From assembly GCA_000969725.1 (NCBI GenBank), contig JXSR01S011528.1: 25,007 nt of DNA, one strand, 5' to 3'. Position 1 is the first letter of the stretch; each line of letters starts with the position of its first letter. The stretch comes from Ophiothrix spiculata. Lineage: Eukaryota; Echinodermata; Ophiuroidea; Amphilepidida; Ophiotrichidae. Both the position numbers and the translations under genes were made by a program. Below are positions 1 through 11,354 of this stretch, piece by piece. The notes below the pieces were generated by a model. It was not told the origin of the DNA and did not search any database. It saw only the letters and a program-made list of their open reading frames with translations.

Positions 1-62
1 TGTTGGATGTGGGTGACTACTTCCCGACGCGAAGCGGAGGGAAGTAGTCACATGCATCCAAC
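1..62. repeat. Hairpin with 23-base arms
   Basis: Bases 3-25 (ttggatg to gactacttccc) and 39-61 (gggaagtagtc to catccaa) are inverted copies with 20 of 23 positions paired around a GC-rich 13-base loop. It may be the hairpin end of an inverted-repeat transposon cut off by the window edge. Confidence 0.8.
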
Positions 63-1242
63 TACGAGGGATCAGGAATTTTCAATACTTCCCAAAATAA
101 ACCATGTTGTATTTGTTTTACTATACCTCGTAAATATTTCACTGAATGTAATATAAGCAAAACCAAAAACCACCTAAAATGTACCTGTTCTGGGTCGCCG
201 TATGAATTTCCAACCGAGGGGTGCGATAGTTTTTCAATTTTTTCCCTGCATAGGCGTTACGCGCAATCGGGGAAGTAGACATAAATGCTATCACGCGCAT
301 CGGGTTGAACTGTCCAATTATATTTCATTGTTGCCTAATGAATATTTATAAGGTATAGTAAATTAAACCTTTTTATGTGGCGTGTCAAATATGATAAATA
401 TTTCTATATACATGTACCGGTAGTATCATAAAGGTATTTGAAGTATTGTCACACATTTTTCCCAATAAAACACAACATGGCAAATTCATTATCTTTATAT
501 CATATAATTTGTTTATTTGCAACTATGACATAACAATCCTGCCTGCAGTTTCTATAAAGCAGCCCTCTCAATGGCAACAGAAAATAAACCAAATCATATA
601 GGCATGCGTACATATAATTATGACCCGTTTCAAACATTTTCACACTGCTTCATAAAAAAATAGTTTGGGTATCTATCACATTTGATAATTTACACAAAGC
701 AATAATGGTCTGTCATAAGAAACTCATCTTGTTCAGTGAATACAAACTGAATAAATAAAAAAAAATCAAAGAAGAAAAAAAATCAAGGAAGGAAACTATC
801 AAGAAAATTAAAAAAAAAAATTGGAATTTCAAGAAAATAAAACAAAGAAAAAAAAAAAAGAAAACTGCCAGTTTGAATCACATTTTTTACGCATTTCAGG
901 AAATTTGATTGTTCCATGTCTGACAATTAAATATTTTGGTAATTATGGATGGCAAGCTCGCAATCAACGCTGTAGCATCAATGATTTACCACATACAATT
1001 TCTCAAAACCCTATAGAAATGAGTTATTGTACATCCTGATTTTATGTTTCAGAAACAAGCATGACAGCTACTATAGCTGGGAGCCTGTTATTTTTTGGCT
1101 TAACACAAAACCCAGTCACTATCTTATTTCAAGCACAAACTGTGTGAACATTTTCATCTGCATCTAATGTGACTTGCACTGAGCCTGGAGGTGTTGCACT
1201 CGAACCAAAAAACTTCTCAAGGTACAATAACTCAGCCCTATA
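63..1242. other. No gene seen; includes an A-rich tract at 748-868
   Basis: The stretch has no recognisable coding sequence. Bases 748-868 are almost pure A/G on the plus strand with many runs of A, and a 72-codon open frame starting in it is lysine-rich and not protein-like. Bases 208-313 show a weak inverted similarity (gtgcgatagtt against a diverged partner ending gggttgaac) that may be an old small element. Confidence 0.6.
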
Positions 1243-1403
1243 CAGGCATGAGAATCTTCAGATAATTATCTGATTTCAGATATTTTGTCATCCAAAATCA
1301 TCCTAATTAAGATAATTTGGAGCGCGATTTACCCACTTTAGAGGTTTTTTTCTTAAATTTTACCAAATTCAGATAATTTAATGAAAAATCATTCTCATGC
1401 CTG
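1243..1403. mobile_element. Small inverted-repeat element (MITE), 161 bases
   Basis: The ends are exact 13-base inverted repeats, caggcatgagaat at 1243-1255 and its complement at 1391-1403. The interior repeats the word tcagataatt near both ends. The six bases CCTATA flank both sides (1237-1242 and 1404-1409) and are the likely target duplication. There is no coding capacity. Superfamily is uncertain; the 6-base duplication does not fit hAT or Tc1/mariner. Confidence 0.85.
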
Positions 1404-1424
1404 CCTATAGCTCGCTACACCAAC

Positions 1425-1870
1425 TGCTTGTTAGTCTGAATGCTTGTTGGTCCAAACAGGTTATTCAATAGGAAAACATATCACTTTGAAATAGGAATAG
1501 TCAAAAAAATCTTGCTAGTCCGAACATTGAAATAGAAAGTCAGTCTGATTTTTTGTAGACGCTTGCTGGTCCAAATTTGGATAAACGTAATTTGCCCAGT
1601 TTTTTTTTATTCGAACTTGTAAGCAAGCTGTTTTTAAAATTTGGACAAACAAACCTATTTAAATATTCCGGCTATTTGACTGGTAATCCTTCATATATAA
1701 TCTGTTTACAAAATTTGAACTATAGGGAGCTCTTTTTAACATTTGAACTAGTGAGGTTTCAAAAATTCTGACTGGCAAGCCTAACTTTAGTACAATTCAG
1801 ACTAGCAAGCTGTTGAACCAGTAAGTTGTCAGACACGCCAGCCTTCAGACTAGCAAGCCATCGGACTAGT
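1425..1870. repeat. Degenerate repeat region based on gcttgctggtcc / gactagcaagc
   Basis: A roughly 12-base word related to GCTTGCTRGTCC recurs about five times on the plus strand in the first half (for example tgcttgttagtctgaa, tgcttgttggtccaaa, gcttgctggtccaaa). It then appears as its complement (cagactagcaagc twice, tgactggcaagcc) near 1765-1860. Spacing is irregular. No frame is conserved across the copies, so this looks like an old satellite or inverted repeat rather than a gene. Confidence 0.6.
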
Positions 1871-2024
1871 GATCTTGTCTCCCAATAACTCTCCCTCCTT
1901 CAAGATAGCAACCGTTCCTTTAGGGTTGATACAGTGGTTCAAAAAGGCTACAGATTCCCCTTTTTGAAAATCTTTGGAACAAACACATACAGCTGAACAG
2001 AATTTCATGTTGATGTTACCCATC

Positions 2025-2327
2025 AATTCGTAAGTCGCATCACATACCGATCTATTTCCAACTGGTACAAAGCACATCACATACTGATCTATATTACCAT
2101 ATCAGTTTCATTTGAAGTTGATAAATATTTCCTTTAATCGATTTTCCTGGATTTGTTATTAATAGGCCTATAAAAACACATTTACAGGTTTAAACATTGC
2201 TTAAAGATTTGATATATTGTTTCACCAACATTAATTGATACTAAAGCTATAGATCAGTATGTGAAACATTGTTGATGCAAATAGATCACTTTAGAAACAG
2301 ACCGGTATGTGATGAGACCGACGAATT
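2025..2327. mobile_element. MITE with about 60-base compound terminal inverted repeats
   Basis: The left end runs aattcg, then catcacataccg and catcacatactgatctata. The right end is the inverted counterpart, tatagatcagtatgtg, then ggtatgtgatg and cgaatt. Each arm contains two similar subterminal words (cacatacYgatcta). Arms are diverged by small gaps, suggesting an old copy. It encodes nothing. Confidence 0.8.
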
Positions 2328-5300
2328 ATACAGTTTGTATCATCTGCGAGTTCTTCAAGACCAAATAATGAAATGTAAATGAAACTCAAGATACTGAATG
2401 TCCAATGGTAAAAGTCAATACAAGGTTATGCAATTCAGGCTTAAAACTACAATGTACATGCAAGGTTTTGCACAATAAGATGTATTAAATAAAGAGTTGG
2501 ACAAACTGCGTTTGATTCTAACAAATGAAATTTGACAATTTGACATTCTATCAAAATTAAAAAAATTAATGCCTGGAATTAAACCTAATAAAAATATTGA
2601 TCAAATTATGAAGGTGAAAAAAAATTTCTTGTTATACAAACACTATAAAATGGCAAGGTCAGCTTTCAATTCATACAAAATGTCCTATGCAGCATAAGGA
2701 TGCAACTATCAGAGTTGGGAATGATTTTACAAATTACAGCAATAATTAAGGAAGTCCATAATATGAGTTGTTGTTGCTTACTTAATCATAGTAAAAGACG
2801 ACTTTGATGCAAAAATATATGCATTGGCCTTAGAGCCATTGATTGATTTTTAAGGTGCTATCCACAACTCAATGTGCAACCAGAAGTTGCCTTAGGTACG
2901 TAGCACTTCAAAACTTAACTGGTGGCTAACCGCCCACAACTGCCGGTTCCTATTATTCTGAACAATGGCAACTGCCCAGAAGCACCGGTTCTGGGAAGTC
3001 AGCCGCAGACTTGAGTTTTGAAGCAGCACCCCCCCCTTGGTTTATTCAGAGTTTGTTCATCACCATCACTTGACTCATAGTGTGTATATTGGCGTCCAAA
3101 GACATTCGTTCGCCCAACCAAGGAAAATTCGCTCGAACAGGAAGCAAAATTCGCTTAACAAATACTGCAACATTCGCTGAGTAGAAACGAAGATCACTCC
3201 GATTTGTTTATCTAAGCAGCCTCCTAGCTGTGTTTGTTTATCTAATAATCACAACACAGCAATGTGTGCAAGTGACATAATTTGCTTTCATCGATACAAC
3301 ACTGCAAGTTGTGCAAGTGACAAATGATTTCTTGCAGTGAGATCGACATTCGCTCTCTATTTTAGCGAATAAGCCTTCAGTATGCATCGTGACGCGTGCA
3401 GAAGCAACACTTTTCACGGATGTTGTGAAAGACTTATCACTGGTTGATGCCTATCGATGGGAGTCAGCAGACTCTGAATATACCAGAAAACATCGGAAAA
3501 TGTTGACATAAACTTTCTACATATTACAGATCAAGGATTTTCATAATTTCTGTGTACGAAGATAATGATTATTATGTAAACCGGATTCATTATTCCTTCA
3601 TATACAATTATATGAGATAAAATACTTTTGTTGCAAATATATTTCTAAAATGGATGAGATAAAATACTATCTATTATTGTTGCAAATATAATTCGGACAT
3701 GAAAGCAACCAGAGCGTATCCAAAAGTTGTGCTTAAGGACATTGGAAATAATGCAACACTATTTTACATATTGTAAATCAATAATTCAGGCCAATCAGGG
3801 TACTACGCAAAGACTCGCGCAAACAAAACCAGACGAGTCCAGCTAGATTCTCATAAACTGTAATATATTTCATGCAAACTGAATAGAAGAGAGTCCAAAG
3901 ACTCACGCAAAATGTAAACATGTAGAGTCCATAGGTCTGGACTCGCGCAAGCGCAAACAAAAATCTACCCCTGCCACGACAATTTACAATGGGAACCTGA
4001 AAAGCATGGTGCATTTTCAAGTCCGAGAATTATTTGAAACAATAATACATCTAGGCCTTTAATACATACATCATTGCATCCAAAAATAAAACACCATCTC
4101 ACGTTTTACTGTCATTACATCAAACAAGAGTGCAACTATACAGCAAGAGCATACTGTCTATGGATTTTTGCAATATTTTGGAGAGATAGCTTAATTGGAT
4201 TGCTATAGTTCTACAAAAACATTGTATAAATTCAACATTAATGGCAGTGATTTTAAGTCTACCTAATCTAGGAGTCTTGGACTCTCACAAATGACACATC
4301 CAGGATATTCAAAATCGCCTTTTTTAAAAAAAACTTAAAATATCCAGATACTGGAAGGATTGAAAGTTAACCCAATCATGTAACAGCAAATTAGATTCCT
4401 AAATCAAAGCATCCAGCAAACAAAGAGTTTGTAATTCAATTAAGAATATCTAAAAAAACCTTCAGGAAGATCTATAATACAAGTCAATATGACTGACTAG
4501 TTATAAGAGTGAAAACTATCTGTTGAAATAAGTAGAAGTTCCACATTTGGACTTTACAGATTGTAAGAACCTTCTAAGGTTTAAGTCTATCCATACAAGA
4601 GTTGTTTTTGATAGTTTAAAAACAGCACTTTTTTGCTGAAATCTGTGACAAATTGTGGCTGTCCAATCCGTATGAGCAATAAATGCCAGAAACTTCATTT
4701 TGCGCTACACGTGAAAATACATGTCAAGGTCGTAATTTGCCAAAATTGATTTTTTGACATTACTCCTTGACAACCTTTGACGGACCATAACTTGACTTCT
4801 GAAAATTGTGAAGCATGGTCATTGCAAATAATCAAAAGAGTGGAAATGACAAGAGCTGGCATTTACTGCTGGTTTGGGATGGACGGTCACAATTGTGCCT
4901 TTCTTTGCAAATGTGGAAATGTTTAGAATTTGATTCATTTTGCCTGTTAAAGAAAATTGAAAATATGATTGCAGTTATCATAGTTCAGGATTTAACTAAC
5001 CCTTGCATATACAATTACTATGTGTTGACATGTTCTTGGTGCAAATACTGGTTTAAATACTTATTTTAAATGTCATCCTTTACAAATAATAAGAACCCTC
5101 CACAGAAAATTGTAAATGTCCATTACTAGCAATTTTAACAATTTATTAATGTTATTCACCATGGGTAACCATAATCAATGTTTACTTAAAATCAAATACA
5201 AGATTGAAATAATGTTTACTTTTAAACTTTTAAAACTATTTACAAACCAATGAACGATATAATTACAACTTAACTGAACTCAAAATAAACAAAATGCCCT

Positions 5301-5548
5301 CGCTCGCCTTATCAATGCAAAATTAACAAAACAAAATAAACATACATCTTGTAAAACACTGGCAACTATTCAAAAATAAAAATGTACAATCTCTTCTTTC
5401 TTTTTACACAACATATAGCTTTAAGTACATCTAATGCATTTGCACTGTTTTCTTTACAAAATGACCAAAAACCAAAAAAATCTGGTTTCGGAGTCTCTGG
5501 TAACATGGCTGTCAAAATAATTGCCATCGGATCTTTTTTCTTGCATTT
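2328..5548. other. Unassigned intergenic sequence
   Basis: No convincing gene is visible. Open frames are short, AT-biased and unrelated to known proteins as far as I can judge. Local structure includes a short direct duplication at 3612-3690, repeated gactcgcgcaa words between 3812 and 3950, and several attcgct words between 3100 and 3370. Confidence 0.6.
3612..3690. repeat. Short direct duplication
   Basis: The word atgagataaaatact, followed by ttgttgcaaatata, occurs at 3612-3641 and again at 3654-3690. The second copy carries a 7-base insert. It looks like a local tandem duplication. Confidence 0.8.
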
Positions 5549-5868
5549 AAAGGAGCATGGTCCGATTGCCTCAACTTTTTTTCAAACTTTTTGAGATTTT
5601 GGTGCCAAAATGTTGCTCATATTTTTCTTACAACCCGTGTGAAATTTCACGGCTGAATTATGTTCCGTTTTAGCGAAATATACGAAAATCATGGTAACCA
5701 TAATTAATTTTACACAGTAACATATAGGCGGCTCTGAAATACAAAATTGCTCATAAAATCAAAACAGTTTGACCGATTCAGCTGAAATTTAAAATTTAGA
5801 TCTCTTTAGTGGTCTTCTTTTGTATGACATTGAAAACAAAATTGTGAAAAATCGGACCAAGCTCCTTT
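5549..5868. mobile_element. MITE with 19-base terminal inverted repeats
   Basis: The left end aaaggagcatggtccgatt and the complement of the right end, aaaggagcttggtccgatt, differ at one base. The element is 320 bases long with no coding capacity. The target duplication is not clear, so the superfamily is not assigned. Confidence 0.8.
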
Positions 5869-6623
5869 CAGTAGTTTGCTGTAATAAGATTATAGATCTT
5901 CCTTATGTCAACTATACTCAGGCAGGCAGTTACATAAGACCAAGAAAAAAATGTGGTGTTACCCTTTTGGGAAAAATCTTATAAGTCGGGTCGGTTAGGT
6001 TTTTTTTTACTTTCCCTGAAGGAGATTTTAAACCCTTTAAAAACTCCAAAAAGAGAAGGTTGTTAAAGTCATGTGACTAACAAGATCATTTATTAGTATT
6101 TCTGGCAGGATACCAAAGATTTGTTTTTTAAGCCTTACGTAAGGTCACTTACAGACAACTTTGTAAATGTCATTTCGAAGATAGGTAAGTACTTCTTTTT
6201 GGACCAGGTAATTTGGAGATACATGTATGAAATGAAGTGGAAAGAAGTTGCAATGTTAATTAGAAGTTTGTAACATTTATTCTTCTTTACAGATAACAAG
6301 TGTGTTTGTTCTGAATAGTTTATTACCTTTAAAAAGATTATTTTCTCAAAACTGGGATCTTACCAAAATGATATCAGCAGACCTTTCCCCCATAATCTGG
6401 CCACCTTTTGATTTTATTAGATCTCCAAAAAATGTAAGTGCATTTCCCCCCTATTTTTCCTACCTTATCAGCCATAAATGTAGTGACTTGGACTCTTGAA
6501 ACCAGCTTTAATTGGTATGTAGCGCTTAATTAGAATATACACAAAACTATTCCACAAGTTGAATGTTGGGCATATAGCATACAGTCATAACTTACACAAA
6601 ATTACATCAAGGCTCAGCAGCAT
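5869..6623. other. Unassigned AT-rich sequence
   Basis: No gene or complete element is visible. Near 5984 the word gtcgggtcggttaggt resembles the gtcggtcg words of the next element and could be a decayed relative. Confidence 0.5.
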
Positions 6624-6899
6624 TAGGCCAAAAAAATAAATTGTTTTGTTGCCCTCAAGTGGGATTTCTGGAAAATTGAGTCGGTCGGTCGGAAAATATT
6701 TTTTTTTTAAATTATTTTTTTAAAAAGCACATAAAGTATCAAATTTGGGTGCATTTTCCACTATTTTCAAAATATTTTCTCAAAAAACACACAATCTGAG
6801 CAAAATTGGGTGCTTTCCCGACCCTAATATATTTCTTTTAAATTTTTGAATAGGGTCGGTCGCTGAGGGCAACATAACAAATTATTATTTTTGGCCTTA
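6624..6899. mobile_element. MITE with about 35-base terminal inverted repeats (GGCCAAAAA...TTGCCCTCA)
   Basis: The left end, taggccaaaaaaataaat then ttgttgccctca, is mirrored on the right by tgagggcaacataac then tttttggcctta. The subterminal word gtcggtcg also occurs inside both arms. The interior is AT-rich without coding potential. From memory, similar words are common in marine invertebrate genomes, but I cannot confirm that here. Confidence 0.85.
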
Positions 6900-6961
6900 T
6901 GGAACTTCAATGGATCCGTTTCTTATGGTTTAATGACAATACAATAATTACTGGTACAAAA

Positions 6962-7332
6962 CCAAAGAAATTGAAAAAAGAGAATTGGTGTAAACCATTT
7001 GGGACGGCAGCCATCTAATTGTTGCTCATGGAAGGCGAGTTATTGTACCTCCGGTATTTAACAGCTCTGCATGCCATAAATCAACTCTTCGAAACAGATT
7101 AGTGGGAAAACTGGCATACCTTGAGCGAATTGCAATAGACACTGCTTGAAACACAGACAGTTTGCGCTTGAAACAAAATTTGTCGATGCGTAAATTTAAG
7201 ATTTACGCGACCTGCCTAGCTTTTCAAACAATCCAGAGTTACAGTATCTCTGCTCCATATTGACAACAAAATGGCGGCAAGGAGTGACAACAAAATGGCG
7301 CTGAGCTAGGATTCTCCTTTTAATTTCTTTGG
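6962..7332. mobile_element. Inverted-repeat element, copy 1 of a family seen again at 9098
   Basis: The left end ccaaagaaattgaaaaaag and the complement of the right end, ccaaagaaattaaaaggag, form diverged terminal repeats. The interior words gggacggcagccatct, gctcatgga and gagttattgtacctccgg are shared with the element at 9098-9491, in the same orientation. There is no coding capacity. No clear target duplication was found for this copy. Confidence 0.8.
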
Positions 7333-7365
7333 GTTGAACAATAATGACACTAGGGGAAACATATA

Positions 7366-7678
7366 TTAACTCTTTCACTCCGGCAAGCAGCTCACAGCAG
7401 CTCGTAAAAGCGTGCCAAATTGGCCATAATTTCTACTTTGATGCATCTTTTTCAAATTGCTCTAAAAAGGAAACTACAGGCCTAAATTGGTTGAAAATCG
7501 CCAGCAATCATTTGAAACAAAGAGCTATCTAGTGCTATCATTTTTATTAGCAAAGAGAACAACCCTGGCGCAACACATTTATCAAATGCTATCATTAAGT
7601 GTCTATGAGCCGCTCAGAGGGGTTTGCTGTCCAAATAGGACGGATTGTGAAAACTTTATTCCGGAGTGAAAGAGTTAA
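7366..7678. mobile_element. piggyBac-like MITE (TTAA ends, exact 18-base inverted repeats)
   Basis: The first 18 bases, ttaactctttcactccgg (7366-7383), are matched exactly by the complement of the last 18 (7661-7678). TTAA at both outer ends is the target duplication typical of piggyBac and some Kolobok elements. The element is 313 bases and non-autonomous. Overlapping small open frames on both strands are by-products. Confidence 0.88.
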
Positions 7679-9097
7679 AGCATGACATCATTAATGATGA
7701 TAGAACAGCAGCATAAGTCTTTACAAAGACACATGCAGAACAAGATAAGACCAAGAAACTTAATGCAGTGTATGTACAGTATATCTTTAAGAATTGGAAT
7801 GCCCACACATTAATTTGGGAAAGTTTGTGTTCTACAAGAATGTGAAAGTAATATTCATGATAATTGTCGGACACTTTGTAGCCTGTCTAAAAATAATGAT
7901 GCATAAGCTTGTTTCTCCTCATCATTTGAAAACGTATTATTAGTGTTTGAGCTCAAAGTCCAATAGAAAATGTCCAGCAAAATGATAACAACATAATAAT
8001 TCAGAATTAAAACTAAAACTTGTATGCGATAGAAACAATTTGGTATCTACTTATGTGTTTCTAATAGGGCTGTTGTCAGGACCATTTTTTACCCATCATG
8101 GGGTAGCAGTCACATACATAAAGTTTGAGATACCATGTGCAGACAGAGGCAATACATATCATCATATATGACTGACATCTTGCTGGTTATTTCTTTTACT
8201 ATCAGACTTTTCTTAATGCTTGTTTACGTATGGTGCATGTCAGGTCAGGACTCTTGTCGACATGTCGCAATATGCTCTATCGACATAACTGTCGACATTA
8301 GCTCCGTCAATGACAGCTCTAGTTACTACACTATTGCAAATATTTTAATGACATAGCAATTGCTGGATAATGTCCAAGCAATTCCAACACTTCTAAAAAA
8401 GAGTAAAAGTTGCTTAAAAGTGGCGTTTCTATTCTTCCAAAATCTGCAAACCTGTGGGATTATCTACTGGCAAGATGATTTCATTGATTCACATCTACAT
8501 CGGTTTGAAGCACTCTTCTAAATATTTGCATATATTTCTATCTTTATACCCTGCTATTAAATTACACTATAGAATCATCTTATTTAAAACTGTACAAATA
8601 ATTAAAACTCAATCTAATGAAAATATAAATCTCTACAACTTCTGTATATTTCATACAAATCTTAAATTATGATAATGAAACAAATGAAGTCCTTCAATAG
8701 AACTCTTTTTTTTTAAGTCATTCATAATATGCAGCATTCTGATATCATTTCATTTTTAGATCTTCTTCAATAGACCCTTACTTGTATTTAGTACAAGCTC
8801 TTTTCTCCAAACCTTTTTTGTATACGGTACTGTTATCTGGTCAAACAATTTCCAAAAACATCGTCATTGTCTATTTTCACCATTTGATGCATTTAAAGAA
8901 CCTGCGTATAATTTGTACCATTGAAAATTGTTTATCAAGTAATTTATCTCTTATCACACATTACATATTTTGTGTTGCACAAATTAAACACTTTCACTTG
9001 TTTATGCATATTACACACAATTCTCATATCCAAATTTTTCACTTATCCAGGTTTAATTGGTCCCATCATGTCCACATAAAAGTGGTTGTACTGTACT
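7679..9097. other. Unassigned AT-rich sequence, no gene seen
   Basis: The longest open frame here (8782-9108, plus) would encode 108 residues rich in His, Ile and Leu. I recognise no family in it, and it runs into the transposon at 9098. A cluster of tcgaca words lies at about 8257-8297. Confidence 0.5.
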
Positions 9098-9491
9098 CAA
9101 GGAATTAAAAAAGGGGAATCGGTACTCACTGCCATTTTGATTTCACTGACGTGTAAATCCTATGGGACGGCAGCCATCTTGGACTGTCGCTCATGGAGGA
9201 TGAGTTATTGTACCTCCGGCATTTTATGGCACCGTGTGTCTCACTTCGAGAGTCTTCGCAACGGATTAGCCGTTCAATTGGCGTACTCTGATCAGAGTAA
9301 GTCACAATACACGCTACTTGAAATGCAACGTGAAACAAAATGCACATGCTGTATATGCGTCAAGTGAAGATTTACGTGATCTGCCTGGATATCGGGCCAA
9401 TCTTCCAAAACATCATCATAGGTACAATAACTCTACTCCATGAGCGACACAAGATGAGGGCGTATCTCGATTCCCCTATAAAAATTCCTTG
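9098..9491. mobile_element. Inverted-repeat element, copy 2, with an 8-base target duplication
   Basis: The left end caaggaattaaaaaagggga is mirrored by the right end (ggggaatcg complement, then aattccttg). The flanks actgtact (9090-9097) and actgaact (9492-9499) match at 7 of 8 bases, which suggests a hAT-type 8-base duplication. The interior shares gggacggcagccatct and gttattgtacctccgg with the copy at 6962-7332. A second inverted pair inside (gctcatgga.. and tccatgagc) lengthens the arms. Two overlapping open frames of 73-93 codons are by-products. Confidence 0.85.
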
Positions 9492-9845
9492 ACTGAACTG
9501 CTTTAACATTTTTCTATAACAATGAGCATTTGTCCACTGAAAACAAAATAAAAGCAGTTACTTAACACTTTTCACTTTAATATATAAAAAAAACCTTTTT
9601 TTAACCACAAGATTATAACTTCAAGTAATTTAATAGCGCTCTACATCCAAAATGGAATTGTGATACAAATTTTCTTGAGTTGGGCAAGAGTTGTAGAAAT
9701 AAAAAAAATTGACACTTTTAGAATTTTCAATATCTAAATCAATATCATCCTAGTACAAGTACCCTGTAATCTAGATTAAACCAGGCCAGTCTATATTTTC
9801 ATTATACAGTAACTTATGCCAGTTTCTGCAGATGTACCCATCCAC

Positions 9846-10298
9846 TAAAGGCCAGATTCCTTTTATCTGTTTGTGGTGCGGTTGCGGTTACGCTTTGCAC
9901 TGTAAGGGTACTGGTAGTGGTATAATTTGATTCAATTTTGACCACCGTTTTCAATGCGGTTCCATTTCATCATCTTCTCTGATTGAAAAGTTTCCGCACG
10001 ACCAAAATGCATTCAAAATAGATGAATCGCTCCAGGGACCGATTTAAGTAAACGCATGCATTTCCGGATAGCCGCATCGCAAATGGACCGGATAAAAGGA
10101 ATCACTCTCGCTGAAAACCATTATATCGATTCAAAACGCACCGCATGCGGATTGAAAATGGATGGTCATAAAATGAATCTCAATTTCAACCTGATACCAT
10201 TCAATCATGTTATTTAAATTATACAACTACCAGTACCCTTACAGTGCAAAACACACTGCAACCGCACCACACTTACGGATAAAAGGAATCTGGCCTTA
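9846..10298. mobile_element. Foldback element with about 90-base inverted arms
   Basis: The left arm reads aaggccagattccttttatc, then gtggtgcggttgc, then gcactgtaagggtactggta. The right arm is its inverted counterpart ending gataaaaggaatctggcctt. The word ggataaaaggaatc also occurs once in the interior near 10091. No coding capacity and no clear target duplication were seen. Confidence 0.88.
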
Positions 10299-10626
10299 AC
10301 CAATAACAGTTTGGAACGAGTTCAACCTCCAATATTTTCAGTACTCCACCACACAATTTCCATTCAGACCTGACTGAAGGTTAATTAGTGTACCTACATA
10401 CAAGAGTGTTAATGGGAATACATGAAAACTAGATAGAACTCTATGATATAGTATTATGATCAATGAATAAAATTACCTCAAAAATCTACAAAATACTGAC
10501 AATTCTTCATACAGCTAGAGGTAACAAATTCACATTATGTACAGAGAACAAACAATTATCTCACCATACTCATTGTCTTGATTAATTCTTATACAAAGCA
10601 TTTCAACACCATGCTACATCAATATT

Positions 10627-10670
10627 TGTGTGTGTGTGTGTGGGTGTGTGTGTGTGTGGGGGGGGGGTGT
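10627..10670. repeat. (TG)n microsatellite with a G9 run
   Basis: A run of TG dinucleotides with a GGG interruption is followed by a run of nine or more G and then tgt. It is simple sequence with no gene in or beside it. If the gene's 3' UTR is long, this would be a CA repeat in the transcript. Confidence 0.95.
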
Positions 10671-10993
10671 ACCCCATTCACTTGGGGCATATGAGCATAT
10701 AAATTGATTAATAACAACTTGTGTACTCTGATGATTTCAAATACCCACACTTCTTGTAACATGTTGTCAATGCTCTGATGGTGTGCGCTGACTTTCACTG
10801 TTCAAAAATTAATCAAAACAACATTACAATAGAACTGATAATAAACAAAATTATGATTTAAAATCATGTTTTGGTAAACTATATTGTCCTTTAAGTACAT
10901 AATTACTAATGGATATACTGTAGTGAAGAATTATTGATAATTCAAGAATGGAATAATACTGCCAAGAAAAATACACTTTTTAGAGATTAACAA

Positions 10994-10999
10994 TTTAAT
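10994..10999 (-). promoter_or_regulatory. Possible polyadenylation signal (ATTAAA) of the SH3BP5-like gene
   Basis: The minus strand reads ATTAAA about 360 bases after the stop codon. No canonical AATAAA on the minus strand was found in the 1.5 kb after the stop, so this variant signal is the best near candidate. This is weak evidence; a longer 3' UTR is equally possible. Confidence 0.25.
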
Positions 11000-11354
11000 C
11001 TGTTTTCACTTTCTACAAAGCAGAGAAGAAAAGAATGTAACAAAGACATTTCAACAAATATTCACAATAGCAAATCAGTATTCCTGTCAGTAACAGGTAA
11101 TAACAATTTCTCAAAAAAAAAAATTAAAAAATTAAACCTCATTAAAAAAATCTGTCAACAGTTTCTTTTAAGTCTTGTGATATCAACCAGATATTAACAT
11201 ATTTTGCAATAGCACAAATTAAAAATAAATGTAGTAAGTAAAATTTATGCCAAATAAAAATTTTGCATACAATACTTATAACACCATACAGAAACAGGTA
11301 GAGATGAAATAAAATATTATAACGATATTGCCACTACATCATATGTGATGCTAT

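Larger units (their letters stand above)
10299..11354 (-). other. AT-rich region after the stop codon, probably 3' UTR in part
   Basis: No open frame or inverted-repeat element stands out in this kilobase immediately downstream of the SH3BP5-like stop, apart from the TG/G microsatellite at 10627-10670. Absence of mobile elements is unusual for this window and fits an exonic 3' UTR, but that is inference. Confidence 0.4.

Noticed and set aside
1850-2080. 76-codon minus-strand open frame with a fairly protein-like composition (contains NPKGTVAILKEGELLG)
   Set aside because: It starts inside the inverted-repeat element at 2025-2327, has no visible splice partners, and I recognise no family.
8782-9108. 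108-codon plus-strand open frame
   Set aside because: No recognisable domain, AT-driven residue use, and it runs into an inverted-repeat element at 9098.
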